From contig NC_061785.1 of assembly GCF_022458985.1 (NCBI RefSeq), forward strand, positions 6,996,204 to 7,060,203: DNA of 64,000 nt. Direction: 5' to 3'. The stretch is from Mugil cephalus (Eukaryota > Chordata > Actinopteri > Mugiliformes > Mugilidae). Made by a program: the position numbers and the translations under genes. Of the stretch, positions 1 through 14,300 are shown in pieces. How positions within the stretch are numbered: position 1 is the first letter of the stretch; each line of letters starts with the position of its first letter. Below the pieces are notes generated by a model that was not told the origin of the DNA, did not search any database, and worked only from the letters and a program-made list of their open reading frames with translations.

Positions 1-3000
1 AGCAATGGGCCGTGGTGGCACTGAACACAGGCTTACATCGATAAAATGCAGCGTACTGTGTATACAGTATATATCCGACGAGGTGTGTATTCACTTGAAA
101 CCATTAAAATGCTGAGAGAACCCTATAGCATAAATGAAATTGTTGTACATACTCACTGGGCCCTGACCGACAAAATGGAGTGCAAATGTTAAGTACTGCG
201 AGATGTAAAGTACAAACACATTATGGGCAGGTATTAGCTTATAAAACACCACAAACCAGAGCAATGGGAGCAATCCCTGCACTGCTTCTTTTTTATTTAT
301 TTATTTATTTTAAACAGCAATGTGTTCATTGTGTTTTCTGGAAAATAAATAGAAAATGGATATCGCGTCACAACGTTTAAAGAGCAAGCAGAGGATTATG
401 CTTCACGCATCGTGAAGCATTGGTGTTTTTTTTTTTTTTTTTAACCGTTTTCATATTAAATTGAATCTTTTCGGGAGCTTCAGAGATCGGCTGTCAAAGG
501 AGAAAAAAAAACAATAAAATAAATAAAATCTCGAGCAGAAACATCATTTGCATAGTCTGCATGATGCAAATTGTACAAACTAATTTACTGAACAGTTTCT
601 AACTGTGCAAATTAAACAGGAAAACACTGGATTATAAAAAGAATCAAAGAAAGAAAGAAAATCTGTATTGTTTTTCCTTTTGATCCTAGTCAGGAGTTAT
701 TTCTGATGTTTGCTATTCCTCTACGTTTCTGTCCTCACCTCAAGTTTAAGACGTTCACAGCTGCAGCCAGTTTCTCGGTGTAATAACTTCAGAGTCTTTA
801 GGTATCTTCAGGTTCGTTAAAACGCATCTCCAGAACTTTGAAAATGCTGAGCCAGATGAGCTGGATCTGTGCTTTGACAGGAGTTTAATAGACAGGCACG
901 CCATTTCATATTTATACGGTGTCTTACAAGACCACGACCAAGTGAATACAGAACCAATTAAAAGGAAGCGGCAGGAGGAGGAGGAGGAGGAGGAGGTGGG
1001 GTTGGAGATCTGGGGAAGGGCATTTGTTAACCGGTGTAGTCTTAACGCAAGATATCATTTAATACAAAATTCAAAGTGACTCACAGATGACGTCATTCAA
1101 AGGTGAAACTGAGCAAAATCTACCCAGATGTGTCGCCTGTGTCTGTGATAAATTCAAATGCGCAGAAGCTGATTTACTACATAGTTTTGTTTTGTGTCCA
1201 AGGTGACAAAGGTTCAGGTTGGAGATTTTTGACTTTTTTACAAAAATGTTCGAAGTGCAAATGAAGCTGGATCCTGTTATCATTTTTTTTGGTGTCTCAG
1301 AAACTCAATATCGCTAATTGTCTTATGGTCTGGAAAAATCTTTTAACTAGTGGATAATGATACTAACAGATTCCCACTTCACCTAGTTACAGACTGGAGG
1401 AATGTAAGAAGATCTGATCTTCCAATGATCACCTTTTTATAAGTAAAGTAGTGTATTTGTCATTCATAGAGCCTGAACATGTCTTTCTACTGGGCAGCAT
1501 AGCTCAGGGCCGGGTGAGCGGGTCTTTTGCTTCCCAATAAAAACATCTGAAAACAGGAAAAAACTTCAGAGTGCGTTCGTCGCTTTTACCAACCGCTCGC
1601 AAGCTCGTCCACGTCTGACATTAAAACCCATCCGCGTGGCGTCATTTAAAAAAAAAAAAAAATTAAAAAAATACACCTCAAACTTTGCCGCACTCTTTAG
1701 TCTTGAAGGGGAAGTGCTCACTGATTTGTTACCACTCAGCGGTACTTTTCTTCTTAATGAATTTTTAATATCCTTAATGACAGCAGAAGAATGATGTCAT
1801 TAGGAGTGGATGTTTGGAAAACGCTGACTTGAACTCTTTTGGACGATCATTTTTATAATAATTTAATATAGATTAACGCACCATAGTAATGAGCAGTTTG
1901 ACTATGAGGAGGAGGAGGAGGGAGGGGGAGGATGGGGGGGCAGCCATTTAAAGAAAGACATTCATTTAGCTGTAGACGTTGAAAAGTTCAGATTTTTTAT
2001 TTATTTTTTTTATCACTCAAAGATTTCAGCTTTGGTGAAAAGTTTAAACAATAAGATTATGACACTGACTGTAGCAAAGAGTTCAGAGCCATAAACTGTG
2101 ACATATATATATATATATAGTTTCAGGCTAAGAGATGTTGTCACGCTTCCCCCACCGAACATCTGTGGCAAGTATCTTACAACTCTCTACATCCACTAAT
2201 GCCGTGATCATCTCCGGACACAGCCGTAATGCCACGGAGGCAGAGAATTAAGATTGTGTCCTCCTGGTAATTTACCTACTGGACCTTGTGCGCTGGTGAA
2301 GTGTGAATCAATTTGTAAAGGATAGTTAAATTTCTATAACAACCTCCCCCTTCTTCACACTTGACTATCCCACATCAGCCATTAAAAATGAAAAGGAAAG
2401 GGGAGAAAAAAAAAAAAAAAAAAATCACGTCTTATGAAGATGATCAAGGGGAAGGCCACTCGCCGGGAATGATAAAAGGACTGGCTGCTTCTTCGCCCCC
2501 TTTTTCTTTCTTTCTTTTTTTTTTTTTTTTCCCTTCTCCCCCTCTGACCTCTCCCTCTGTATCCGTATATGACAAGCATTAGCTCGACAGATAAATAAAC
2601 AAGCCCCGAAAGCCCGAAATGAATAAAACAAGGAGGAAGCCGGCTGGCTAGGACACTGATATCCCTTGGCAAAATGTTTTATCATATTCAGCAAAGGAAG
2701 AGCCTTTATTTTATTGATTTAAAAAAAATAAAAAATAAATAAATAAATAAAAAATCCCAGAGGCACTAAAAGGAACAGGCAATGATTAATGTCCCTCTCA
2801 GAAAAAGAAATTATATGGAATAAATTAAACTACTGCGGCAGCAAATTGAAAAATAAGGATGTAAATGAGGTTTGAATACTTAATATCTTATAAAGAAAAA
2901 TAGTCAATGAGCCCCAAAAATGATGAGGGATTGCCAAAGAAACATAATATTAACTCTAATGACTGAGGCTAGGTTTTCTGTACTGTCAGAATTTACCTGT

Positions 3001-5200
3001 CACAACTGATTTTCCGGCTCAGACGTGAAAAATGAGGGACGCCGTTCGAGGCGGTCGGAGGAACTCACGTGAAAGCGGCGATGAGGACGGGAAATATCTC
3101 TAGCTTTGGCCTAACATTTCCTTATTTCATCCTGAAACTCCTTTAGCCCGAACGCTACATCTGTTGCCATGAAATGCCTCATTGTGATCACACGTCCGCC
3201 TCGTTGCCATAGCGCGCGGGTTAGCGCGTGCACCGTCGGAGAGCATCATGTTCGTATGAGGAGGTCGTGTTTATCGCGGGCTTCGTGTCGTCTCCGGGCG
3301 CCATCAAAGCTAAGAGCCCGTCTTTATGTTAATGCGGTGATGTGTGCTTGATTTATCCTGCGTCACGACATATTTTATTTTTATTTATTTATTTATTTTC
3401 CCGTCACTATCATCGGGAAAAGGTCAACCCGCCGAAAGTCAGCGCCCGCCGTATTTGTCATTAGGGCCTCTTCTGGATCATCCTCATCACATCCGCGCCG
3501 CCTCAATTAAGCCGCGGCCGAGAATCAGTCATCGCCCCCCCACCCCCCACCCCGGAACATCTTTCACGCCGTAGCGCAGCGCCCCGGCTAAATGAGGAGA
3601 GAGCCAAAAGCAAGGGAGACGGAGGAGGGACCTGCGGTACGTTATCAGTCGAAGCCGCTGCCGAGTTGGCCCCCGGTCCTTCCCATCCATCAGAGGTGGG
3701 GTAAAGATGAGAGAGTGAGACGGGGGCCTGGGGAGTGGCAGTCGGGTGCTTGCATTGCACCCCATTACTTCAGATGGATAGCAGAGGGGTGCTCCACATT
3801 AAACACTGTTCCCTCAATCGGAACCTTTAATTATAACTCCTCAGTATCACTTACAGCAGCCCGGCGCAGATGTTGAAAACCTTTTCGCGGCTTGGTTACC
3901 CCACCTTACTTAATCTCAAGGAGGGGTGAAGATACAGATGGCATATCAAGAGGATATGCTTGATCTCTGACAACAGAAGTGGTTTTTCCTGTTGGGGAGG
4001 GTCTGTTTTTGTGTGTTATTTCATTTATTTATTTATTTATTTGTTTTTTTTGGTGTATTTGGCATCAAATCAGGAGTTGCAAAGTCGCCATGAAAAAGCG
4101 GCGATGGGTAAAATGCCTGAGAGCTCGTACCGTCGATAAAGCGGCGCAGCCAATTCAGCGGGGAGCAAGACTTGTGCTCTTAGGTGGTGGTGGTGGTGGT
4201 GGTGGAAGAGGAGTCGGGGGGGACTGTAAATCAGAGCGCCTATGAGCAGCTTTGTTTACATATTACAGTCTTTACTCTAGTCTGAAGGGTTCAGCAGCCC
4301 TTACATCACCCTGCCTCCGTGTATGCCTCATAAAACTAAAGAAGGAATATAACGCTGCTGTGGTTTGCTGCTTTCAACAGTGTGTTGCGGGGCGTCGTTG
4401 TCAGTGGTACTCGCGGAAACTAAATTATATCCCAACACACCCTGTGAGCAAAGAAACAACAAGCACAAAAAAAGAAAAAGAATGTACTTTTATAACCGAG
4501 CGAGGTACAATAAGTTCAATAGAAAGTTGCTGCTCCTCTTTAAGAAACAGATTTTACCCTGAGTGACCTCACTTTTAATGCAGAGAGGTTAACGTACAGG
4601 ATTCCTTTTTATTGAACTCCTCGGGTTTTGCTCTTGTAGACCGGCGCACTCATTAAAAGAAGATCCCTCTCGCAGTCACCCGCATTAAACCGAGCAGGTG
4701 AGCTGGCGGGCAAGGGAGCAACGGCACATCTCACCTTTGCACCCGGTTCGCCGTGTTTGAATTACACGGCGCCACAAAAGCGCCGCTGCTGCAGCTTCGA
4801 CCGGTCGCCATTTAAATGCTGTTTCAATTTGAAGAGCCGCACAAGATATGGGAGGGAAACACAAATCGGCGCCTGCTTGTTTGTTTGTTTGTTTGCTGCT
4901 CGTGAAGAGGTCGCCGCGCAACTTCCTGGCCTCGTTTACGACCGTCGCTTTGTTTCAAAATGCTGTAAATTACGTCCGCGAGCGTCCCGTAAAACGCTGC
5001 TTACTGCTGTCACCTTCAAGACTTCGCCGCATCTTTTTCCGCGGCGCCCAAATCAAAACACTTGTAAAGCTTTTACTTAATTGCACACCCTTACTTAATT
5101 GTATTTACACTATCAATATGGGGCATTATTGGATCAGTATCGAGGTCGTAAAACTTGGCCGTTAACTTGGACTTCGGCACGTGTTGCACGTGGCCCTCTC
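1..5200. other. Gene-free unique region
   Basis: No coding gene recognised. Homopolymer and low-complexity tracts occur at 428-443 (T), 2102-2119 (AT) and 2405-2424 (A). 3000-5080 is noticeably richer in CpG than its flanks (for example CGCGCGGGTTAGCGCGTG at about 3212) and could be regulatory. The sequence otherwise lacks recognisable transposons. Confidence 0.5.
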
Positions 5201-6254
5201 TCGTTCGGACGATTTTATCGCCCAGGATCTAATTAATTGACCTCTCTTGTGCTCTTTTGCTGTCACGGGTCGTGTGTAAAGCGCCGCCTGTGGAGGTGAT
5301 ATTATATGGGCCAGGGAGTATTTGTGTCAACGTCAAGTCAGGACTGGATACAAGGTGCCACACTCTAAAGGTTTGGTAAGTGTGATATCCTGACATGGAA
5401 TCCATTCCCCTGAATCTATAAGCTTTGCCTGAGTGACTATGTATTGTGAGAACAGATAACCCCCCTTCCCCCCTCCCCCTCCCCTCTCTCATCTATACAA
5501 ACATTCATTGCTGATGGTGCATGCATGCTACCCGAGCAAACACACCAACAATGTGTTACAACAACTACATTTCAGTTTTGCTACGTTGCCGCTGTGATGC
5601 AGATGAACTGTCAGAATGTTTCGCAATTTGCTGTTTTACATTAAACAATCCGCGGATTTGTTCGCTCAGGTAAACCCCACGGTGCCTTGTGTTAAACTGC
5701 CTCCGATTTCTGTTTACAATAAAGAAATATGAAAATATCAGTGCGAAACAAAAAGAAAGAAAGAAAGAAACAGAGGCCAGGGTGGGATGTGAAGTTATGG
5801 TCACCATACTGCAACCCTGTCTCAACCAGAGGCAGATGAAGGATAAACCTGGCCTACAGGTTAGTCCGTCTCCAAAACCTTACTTTTGTGTTGCAAAACT
5901 ACACAAAAAAGTGTTTTGAACAGCAACTACAAAGGTTATTTTGAGCATAACCAAGAAGAATTTGCCCATAAAGTTTGAATAATTTTGTTTTGAGACAAAT
6001 TCCTTCTTTCTTTTTTTTATCTCTATCGCGTCCTGTTTGTAATACATCTTAATTTCTTTAATATAACATCAAGATATTTAGGTATTTGTGATCAGTAAGA
6101 CCTAAGTATCTTTGAACTGGAAGTAGCTGTGTAAAAACAAAGATGTGGACTCAGGGATAATTTATTTACTATATATAACAATTTAAGTCACCAATGTGTA
6201 ACCAAACTATAAAATGGTTTATTTTAATGCAAAAGCAGAATTGGAAACGATGAA

Positions 6255-6475
6255 ATCCCAACGTCCTCAAACGAGTACATGTGAATTTGTTAAATCTGCA
6301 TGTCATGTCAAACTAGAAACGTTAATAAGCATAAATAAACAAGTGTATTGACTCTTACATGTCAGACAAAAGTGTCGCCTTATGAGGACAACGGGTGTAA
6401 ATGAAGCAGAACAAGCTGCAATAAACCTAAAACATCATGTCCCCATATGAGGACGCCGGGTCTCAGGAGGTTAAA
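6255..6475. mobile_element. Degenerate short DNA element
   Basis: ATCATGTCCCCATATGAGGA then CGCCGGGTCTCAGGAGGTTAA at the right, with GTCGCCTTATGAGGACAACG inside, are landmarks of a fish repeat ending TTAACCTCCTGAGACC. The left end is unclear. Confidence 0.35.
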
Positions 6476-8776
6476 TGTAATGTGAATAAATCACATGGGC
6501 ACAATCATTTCATGAAAGGTAAAGGTAAATCTTTTTTTTTTTTTCAAACTTAATGGGCAACAGCAGAGATATTCATTTACTTATTTGCTAATTTGGTATA
6601 ATATGTTGTGGCCAATAGCAATATTAGACATGTATTATTGATACAGCATCAGTTATGGAGGAATTATTGAGATCTTTAATGCAAGTAACAAGACGAGCTG
6701 CAATAAAATGACTCCTGCATTTACAATTTACTCGGGTACGGACATTTTATGAGCAAACTGGACTCAAAACATCAAATATAAAAGTTCTCCAAAATTCTTG
6801 GAGCAACCTGTCTGCTAAGTACCTGCTAGATGTATTCATTTTTATTTATTTCTTTTTGAAATGCACAAAGCAAATGTTTTCTTTGATTAAAAAAAGAGGA
6901 ATAAATAAAAACTGAAAAGCACCCCATAGTTAACTTTTAGTGCTGAAAACCTTTGCAGAGTACTGTATTTTAGTGGACTTTGCATTGTGAACTTGCATTA
7001 TGCAGCTTTCTCATGACGTCAATATAAAGTTGATTTTAGAACTTCACACACTGTTGGATAGTTAATCTAATATGAAACAGCTTATTAATGATGAACACTA
7101 TGAGAATAAAAAACAAGAACAAACAAGACAAGTATATATATAAGTAAAATTACCTGAACACTGTAAAGCACAGAACTAAATGCATTTGAATCTGACTTTC
7201 CACGGCTGGAGATGATGTAGTTTTAGTCTGCAGAATATACTTTGTTTACTATAAAATATATATATATTTTAAACTTAGACCCCCGGAGGAGCCAATTAAA
7301 CCAGTAATGGGAACCACAGAAAAATCCAAATATCAGCAAAAGATACCAAAATATCAAGTTCCGTTTTACATATTTTGTAAAAAATGTTAATAACCTCGGA
7401 GCTGCTAGTTATTTTTAGTACAGTCCAAACTGTTGCCAGCAGTGTGGGTCAAATAACGTCTTGAATGCAGGTGGAAAACAGGCATTTTAAAAAATATATT
7501 TTAAAGAAAAGCACATTTCTTGTTTATGTTTCTGTATATTGCAATGGCAAATATTCTAAAACACCTCATTGTATTAACAGTTCACAGTGTTAACAGTGCA
7601 TCCTGCGACTCAGCCTTCGGATACATAATCCACATGATAAAAACATCCATGCAGATATTGACTGATGCGTTCCTGTTGGGGCTCTGGTAATATTATCCGG
7701 TATCTGGTAAACTATAGAGGTGACTCCACTGCGCAGCATTGAAATAGAAAACTTAACTTAACAGGCCTATGCATTAAACATATTGTAGAATACAGTGTAA
7801 CATTCATCACTGTCAAGGAGAGAGTTTGTATAAATTTAAATGCACTGAAGCGTTCAGAGCGTTTTTTTTCTTCTTCTTCTTCTTCTTCCTCCCCTCCTCT
7901 TCCTTTGTCTATGAGCGGGAGTGTGCTCGTATCACTATCACGCTGCCTTATATTTTGTAACCCTGCAGGATTAGAAAATGAAGACCTCAACAACACAGCG
8001 TTGTATTTAGCATGGGTCAGATTCTAAATGGTTTCAAACAAGCTTAACTATGAGGGCTGCGGCACTTTGTCTTAATGTGACCCGAAGTCGGTTCAATAAA
8101 AGCCCGAGCGCAAAGAATTGCAATGAGATTTGTGGGAATAGCTTGTTCAAAGATGTAGCCTAGTTTAAAACCAATCATGGCCCCGAGTGCTGAATGTATT
8201 GGGAACCAAGACATGGCTGTGTAAGTGCCTGACAGTTTTAACATTAAAATAAATTGCCTAACCTTTCCAACATCCAGTGACAAAAACAGGAAAAATGAAA
8301 GATAATGGGTTATTATTCACTAAGGGATCCTATACATAATAATGATCTCATCAATAATGTTACACTGGGACTCACAGACGAGCTCCTGTGGCTTAAAAAA
8401 AAAAAAAAAACATTTAATGGAATTACTTATTTTGAGTCATCAGTCCTCGTCCGGTCTTTGAATGAAAAAGTGGAGGAGTGGAGTGATGTATGAAAAGGAA
8501 GAGGGACTAAAGAAACGGACGGAGAGGGGGGACAAAGAGCGGAGGAATGTAACACGTTATAATTCCTTTCAGATCTGGTTTCAGCCTTCAGTCGCGAGTC
8601 ACTCTGCCAAATAGCACGAGCAGCGCCGCACAAAAGAGGCACATCTTAGAGTACATGGCAGTAAGTGGGCAATAGACTTACAAAGCATTGCTGCGTTCGC
8701 CTGACAAATGCAATAAACAGCATTATCCTTCAGAGGCGACGCTGGTGGCGGCTGTGCTCCACAGCTCTGTGCCCAC

Positions 8777-8811
8777 CTCCTCCTCCTCCTCCTCCTCCTC
8801 TTCTTCTTCTC
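8777..8811 (+). repeat. TCC/TTC trinucleotide repeat
   Basis: Seven TCC units running into TTC units. It makes the Glu-rich and Ser-rich chance reading frames seen on either strand here. Confidence 0.9.
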
Positions 8812-9724
8812 TGTGGAGGCCAGGGACAACACCACACATGGGAGAGTTGGGGGGGGAGGGTGGAGGGGTGGGGGCAGCTTGGATGGGGTTTTCATGGATG
8901 GGGGGAGAAATAGGAGTCGCTGGTAGACCGAGACTGGCACCGACATGTGGGGAGGTGTGTGTGAGGCAATCTACAGAACAAATGAGGGCACTATCGCCTG
9001 TCATATTTCACATTTTCTTCGTTCTAAATAAGACAAAGACCATGTGAGGCGGCTGAGCAGGAAGCTCTTAGGAGGCATAAACAGCTGGAGAACGCCGCAC
9101 CTCCACAGCACTGTGACCCCCCGCTGCAATAAATCTGGATGAAAGAGATTACGATGAGGCAAAGTGATCAAGCAAATGAAATATCTGGGCTTTAGCATAT
9201 AACTCAGTGAGGTGAGGTGAGCTTTATGGCTCCTGCTGCAGGGAAGCTATACCTTGCACGTCCTGGGCAATTTGCTTCTCTTGCCGCACGTTCCTCTGGA
9301 AGGGGTTTTGTCTATGTGAGCGTTGCGTGTCTGAGAGCTTGCGAACGCTGCTGTTTGGTTATAAGGTAGGCCAAAATAAAGAGCGGATTTATTTGTTTAT
9401 GTGTGCTTGAGCTCGCTGCATTTTTTTCCTCCTAGCGTGAAGTGTGGGATGGTTGTCTAGTCTGCAGGAATCCAAAGTTTCTTCTCAGCTGGAAGGAGGC
9501 TAAAGCCACTAAGAGATGGAAGCTTGTGTGTAAAGATGCAGTACTGGATTTTTCAGAGCACGGATCATGTATGATTTATTGATAACACAGTGCTACATTT
9601 GGGACTCAGTATGATGCAACGATTATGAGAAATCCTGAGCTGTCACAGAAGATGTTAAAAAATGGTGACTGCAACGTTTCATGCAACATTTTAATGGATT
9701 TTATTGATTATTATTTTATTTTAT

Positions 9725-9812
9725 GTTATCATGTCATGTACAGCACTTTGAGACCTTCTGGTTGTTTAAAAGTGCTTATAAATAAAGCTGGATTGGATTG
9801 GATTGGATTGCA
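9725..9812 (+). mobile_element. Retroelement 3' tail with GGATT repeats
   Basis: CAGCACTTTGAGACCTTCTG, then AAAAGTGCTTATAAATAAAG, then five TGGAT/GGATT units. This is the usual 3' end of a widespread fish LINE/SINE. The 5' end is not recognisable. Confidence 0.6.
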
Positions 9813-10439
9813 CTGACCCGTTGCAATGTTTGTTATCCTGGAGAAATGGCTGTTTAGGTGAAAAATCCATGTCACAACTGTCAAAATCTTAAACAGCAAC
9901 CACAGACTGCATAAATATGTATATATCTATGTATATATCTTGCATTGGCCAAACTGGGGATACGACAGCGCTATCTGGGCGCGTGAGCCACGTGTAACTG
10001 TGTTTTCCATGTCCTGACCATACTTCCTCCAGACTCACTCTCATTTTCATTTAATTAATACTACTCTCTGCTCTACCTCCACCAGTTACAAGGAACCATT
10101 GGAATATAGACTGTTCACTTTACAACTCTCACGGCCCCACGAACGGTTGGCATGGCAACTCGTAGTCACATCCTGTTTCTATAGCGTCAAATTGATGCCT
10201 AAATATGCATCAACATTATATTAACTACCTTAAATCTCTGAAAGAATCCTTGAAAAAAAATTGTTGTGTATTTTAGTCCCATCCACTAACATGGAGGAGG
10301 TGGAGTTTATGAGCTATACTGCAGCCAATCACCAGGGGGAGCTCTACTTGCTACTAGTTCCCCTGTCCATCTTTATACTGTTCATGGTGGCAACCATTGA
10401 CTGTTTATACTATAAACAAACCCATCGTGATGTCACCCA

Positions 10440-10915
10440 TTGGATTCTGAACCTCGAAAATGAAGTCCTAAATGAGCGGAGCCTGTGGGCGCCATGTTGG
10501 TTGAGCTTTACTCCACCCACAAATCGATACTCCAAATATGGACATGGGGTGTCGTGTGGGACATTGGGACCCGCCCACCCAACTCTCCGTTACCGGTTAG
10601 CTCAGGCTACCTCCTGTCACTCAAAGCGTGAACGCCCTTAATTATGCAGAATTTTAAACCTTAATAAAAAATAATCGAATGAATTAGAAAAAACAGTCAT
10701 GAATAGTGTAATAAACTATTGAGACCAAAACCATTTTTTTTGTACCAGGCTGTAAACATAATAAACACATAATAATGCTGTTTAGTTGGGCTTTTAACAT
10801 GGGGGTCAATGGGGATTTGCTCCCTTTTGGAGCCTCAAGTGGCCACTCGATGAACTGCAGTTTTTTTGCGCATGGGCTTCATCGCTCAGACCTGGAGGTT
10901 GCCGCTCGGTGGCAA
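10440..10915 (+). mobile_element. Dispersed fish repeat (family B), plus orientation
   Basis: Contains GAGCGGAGCCTGTGGGCGCC, GTACCAGGCTGTAAACATAA, TTTTAACATGGGGGTCAATG, TGCTCCCTTTTGGAGCCTCA and CTCAGACCTGGAGGTTGCCG. The same blocks occur as the reverse complement at 34890-35165. It is non-coding. Left and right limits are approximate. Confidence 0.6.
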
Positions 10916-11399
10916 CACAACCGCCACGCATGAGCTTCTCAACGGATCCCATCGTAGGACTTTCCTTCGTGTGAGTTTTGTCCGATTCTCAGTTGGTGGC
11001 CTAATGGAAGACATGGAGCTCTCCAGAGCAGATGCTAATCGCTTCCATGAATGCGCCACTTTCCAGTAGATTTGCAAGTTGCTAGCAGTTTGTTCCCGCA
11101 CATATAGACCCATAAAACTAAACGACATAGATACCATTAACGCCGAGTGGCTGTAAGCATCCTTTTGCAAATAAAAAAAATATATAAGCGCGCTTCCACT
11201 AACAGCGCACGCCACTGGAGGTACCTTACATTCAATGCTATTTATGCTAATTGACTGCAGAGTATAGCCGCAAACATCTGTCCTAATTAGGTTAGCAGCG
11301 GCATTAATAGTTTCAAAGTTAAAGTTTGACACGGTTTCTTAATATATGTAAAGGTCTATTATTTAATTGCAAGTGAAAAGAAGAATTATAATAACGGTT

Positions 11400-14300
11400 T
11401 GTTTCAACCCTAGTTGTAAAGCTTACACTTTTTGCGATGGTGGATTCAAATCTTCAACAAAAAAATAACTGGAGCAGACTTTGATTCCCCCCCCCTCCAA
11501 ACCCTCCCTCTGTCTTGGCTGTTTCCCTCCAGGCAGTCACTCAGTCAGTGAGCTTTCCAGTCAGTCAGTGTGCTGCTGAGTCTATATAGTGATGATCTAG
11601 CAATGATAACTGGATCAATACCTCCAGCCATGTGGACAGCCGGCCGGGAGCTGCATCGCTACTCTCACAGGCGACCGACTTGCAAACACCTCACCCCCAC
11701 CTGCACGCACACCCCCATCCCCATCCACCCCTCCCGTCCGCCCGCCCCGCCCGCCCGCCGCGCTCCGTGTCGGCTTCACAACTCCTCTGACACACTTAAT
11801 CTTATAATTTGATCAAGAAAAGTGTCACATTAGGCAGATCTCACGGCCGTAAATGAGAAATATGTGGATTTTATGACGTGCAAACGAGTGCTCCTTCATG
11901 GGTGGTTATTTTAGTGTTAAAATATATTAAATACACAGGAAGGAAGGACTGATTCCGCACCGGCGGCACTGCCCTGTAGTTAGCTGTTTATGAATTTAAA
12001 AAGGTAATACCAGAATATTGCAGCATAAAAAGCAGAGGAATAATATATATAATATGAATAAAAATTGACTAAATTTATAAAAATATAATGCCGCTCATGT
12101 GCTGGATATAAATGTGGACCGGCAGCATAGGTAAAACCAGTGAGATGTTACTTGTGGAGGAATGAAATCGGTTAATACAAAGGCATGTCGGTAATAACAA
12201 TGTCCTTTCTCCGGTGACAAAGACAAAGTGCCTGCGTTTGGAGCGTACAAGCGCAAGAGACAAGTGATGGCTGAAGGTAGACTTTGGGAGAGCATTTGAA
12301 TTTCATGTCCAAGAAGAGGCAGCCCATCATTAAAAAACCCTAATTTCTGTGTCAGGTAGAGTTACAGGTAATCGATCATCTTGTCACACCGATTTATTTT
12401 TTTCTGCCCGTTCAAAGTGAATTCTGCTTCTTTCCAATTAAACTTGTTGCTGAAAAAGAAAACGTCTCTGGCTATTAAAGCCACATTTTGCCACGTTAGG
12501 TCTTTTCCCAACCAAAGGTAATTTCTGGACATTTGGAAGAAAGGAGCCCGAGGGAGGCTGTAGCTTAGAGCTGATTTCGAACTAAGTGAACCTGGTCAGA
12601 TTGGTGCTGGACGTCTGTGAATGTATTTGCATAGAATCACCTGTTTATGTCTTTTTAAACTGGCACGACATAGAAAAATTGTCTCATTCTTTTCCCGCAA
12701 TCGGTGTAAAATATAAATGGTGATAACAGCTGATAAGTGCAACCTTTCCCCAGTTATTAGTACTTAATAAATAATACACAAATCCAGATTATTGGTTCAC
12801 ACAGGCAGCGGTGTGGTGTCTCCAAGGAACTGATGGGAGTCTTCAGAGGGGACCCCCCCTGCTCTGACAGCTCCTCTCAGCCTGACACCAGTGGCTCTGG
12901 CTCTGATGGCGTCGGGATATGTCTGCATAAAAAGCCATTTATTGGTACATTTCTAAACGTTAAGGGTTGTCAGCTTCAATTCCCTTAAAGACCCCGTGGC
13001 TCACCTTGGTGGATAAAATGCCTGCGTGGTTCTGATCGAGGGGGGGGAAACACTCCTCCATCCCCTGACAGACGGACGGACGGACAGACTGTAGGTATAT
13101 AGCCAAAAAAAACCTCAGTGCTCGTGGCCTCCAGTCGCCACCAGTGAGGTGAGGTTTCACGTGGGAGTGGGAGCTTCCTTTGTACCCGGGTCTAATTTAT
13201 TTATGTGGCTAATCTTCAGGAGCGGAGCAGCCATCCTTTGAGGTGTGTCATTTTACAGAGGGGGGGGGGACCCGCCACTGGAAGGATGGCGACCTTGCAG
13301 AGACATTGCCGTATTGGCTCGCATAAACAAGTATTACGAAAGGGCAGTTCATAAAAGTCCCAAAAAGTTATTATTTTAAGACATCAGAGCACTCACATCC
13401 TTTCCAGCCTGTCACTTACAGTTAAACTAAACACAAATGTCTTGCAGTGGTTAATGAAATAAAGATACGTTTTGGAGCGACTTTAAAAAATTGCAGTCTT
13501 CTGTTTCAGAGCTGCCCTCCCGCTTCCACGGCTTCCACGAGACTCTGTGTCAGAGCCAAGGCTGCATTCATCCTTACCTAACAGCATTTATTTGGACAGA
13601 GGTGCAATGGCAGCAGAAAAGGAGTGGAGGAGATGGAGCCTTGATTAGCAGCAGCCCTCCCAGCGTGCTCCGCTATGACAAATGACTGACTTCGAACAAT
13701 ATCTAAGGCGATCAGGATAAAGTACCAACCATTTCAAGGCTCAGCAAAATTCTAATTCTAATTAGACTTTGCACCACACACCAAATAAAAATTGTTCCCA
13801 GGGCATTTTGGCCTATCAACTGCCTCTCCGATCGCTGAAACAAAACGAATAAAGAAAATGATTAAAGTGATAACAAAGGCATAAAATTTAAATCATCGAG
13901 GCACCACATCTGGGATCTGTATGTCACCGCGCTGCCGTTTTTACCCTCTCAATCAGCACTCCATTCTTTCTGCATGAGAGAAAGCTGCAAAACAGAGGGA
14001 AGCAAGGAAAAAAAAAAGGAGAGGAGAGGGAGGGGGGCTGGGTGGGAGAGAACGGGAAGAAATCGTAACATTAAAAGGTAGAAAGCGAGAACGCAAATAG
14101 GCCTCTCAGCTTTAGCGTTATTAATGACTCTTCAAAAATCCGCGACTTTTCCAATCTCTCAGAGAAGCGCATGAAGGAGTCTGCAGATGAAGCTGACCTT
14201 CAAAATGTTCTTTGGTCTTTAGTTAAGAAATTCACTCGCCATTATGGCATCATTAAGGAAACAAGGATAAAATTACTCCATGGTTAATGGCCTATAGGAT

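Larger units (their letters stand above)
5200..9725. other. AT-rich gene-free region
   Basis: Nothing coding seen apart from chance frames across low-complexity tracts (TTC at 7869-7889, TCC at 8777-8811). One degenerate repeat at 6255-6475. Confidence 0.5.

Noticed and set aside
1494..1530. A GCATAGCTCAGGG stretch resembling a tRNA D-arm
   Set aside because: No matching acceptor stem, anticodon arm or T-loop follows.
10886..11332. 148-codon frame on the minus strand next to a family B repeat
   Set aside because: It lies partly in repeat sequence and has no recognisable domain; a transposon-gene relic is possible but not supported.
12834..12989. 52-codon coding-like stretch (GDPPCSDSSSQPDTSGSGSD)
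   Set aside because: No in-frame acceptor or donor, no homologue recognised, and it runs into an AT-rich tail; could be a real exon only if conservation showed it.
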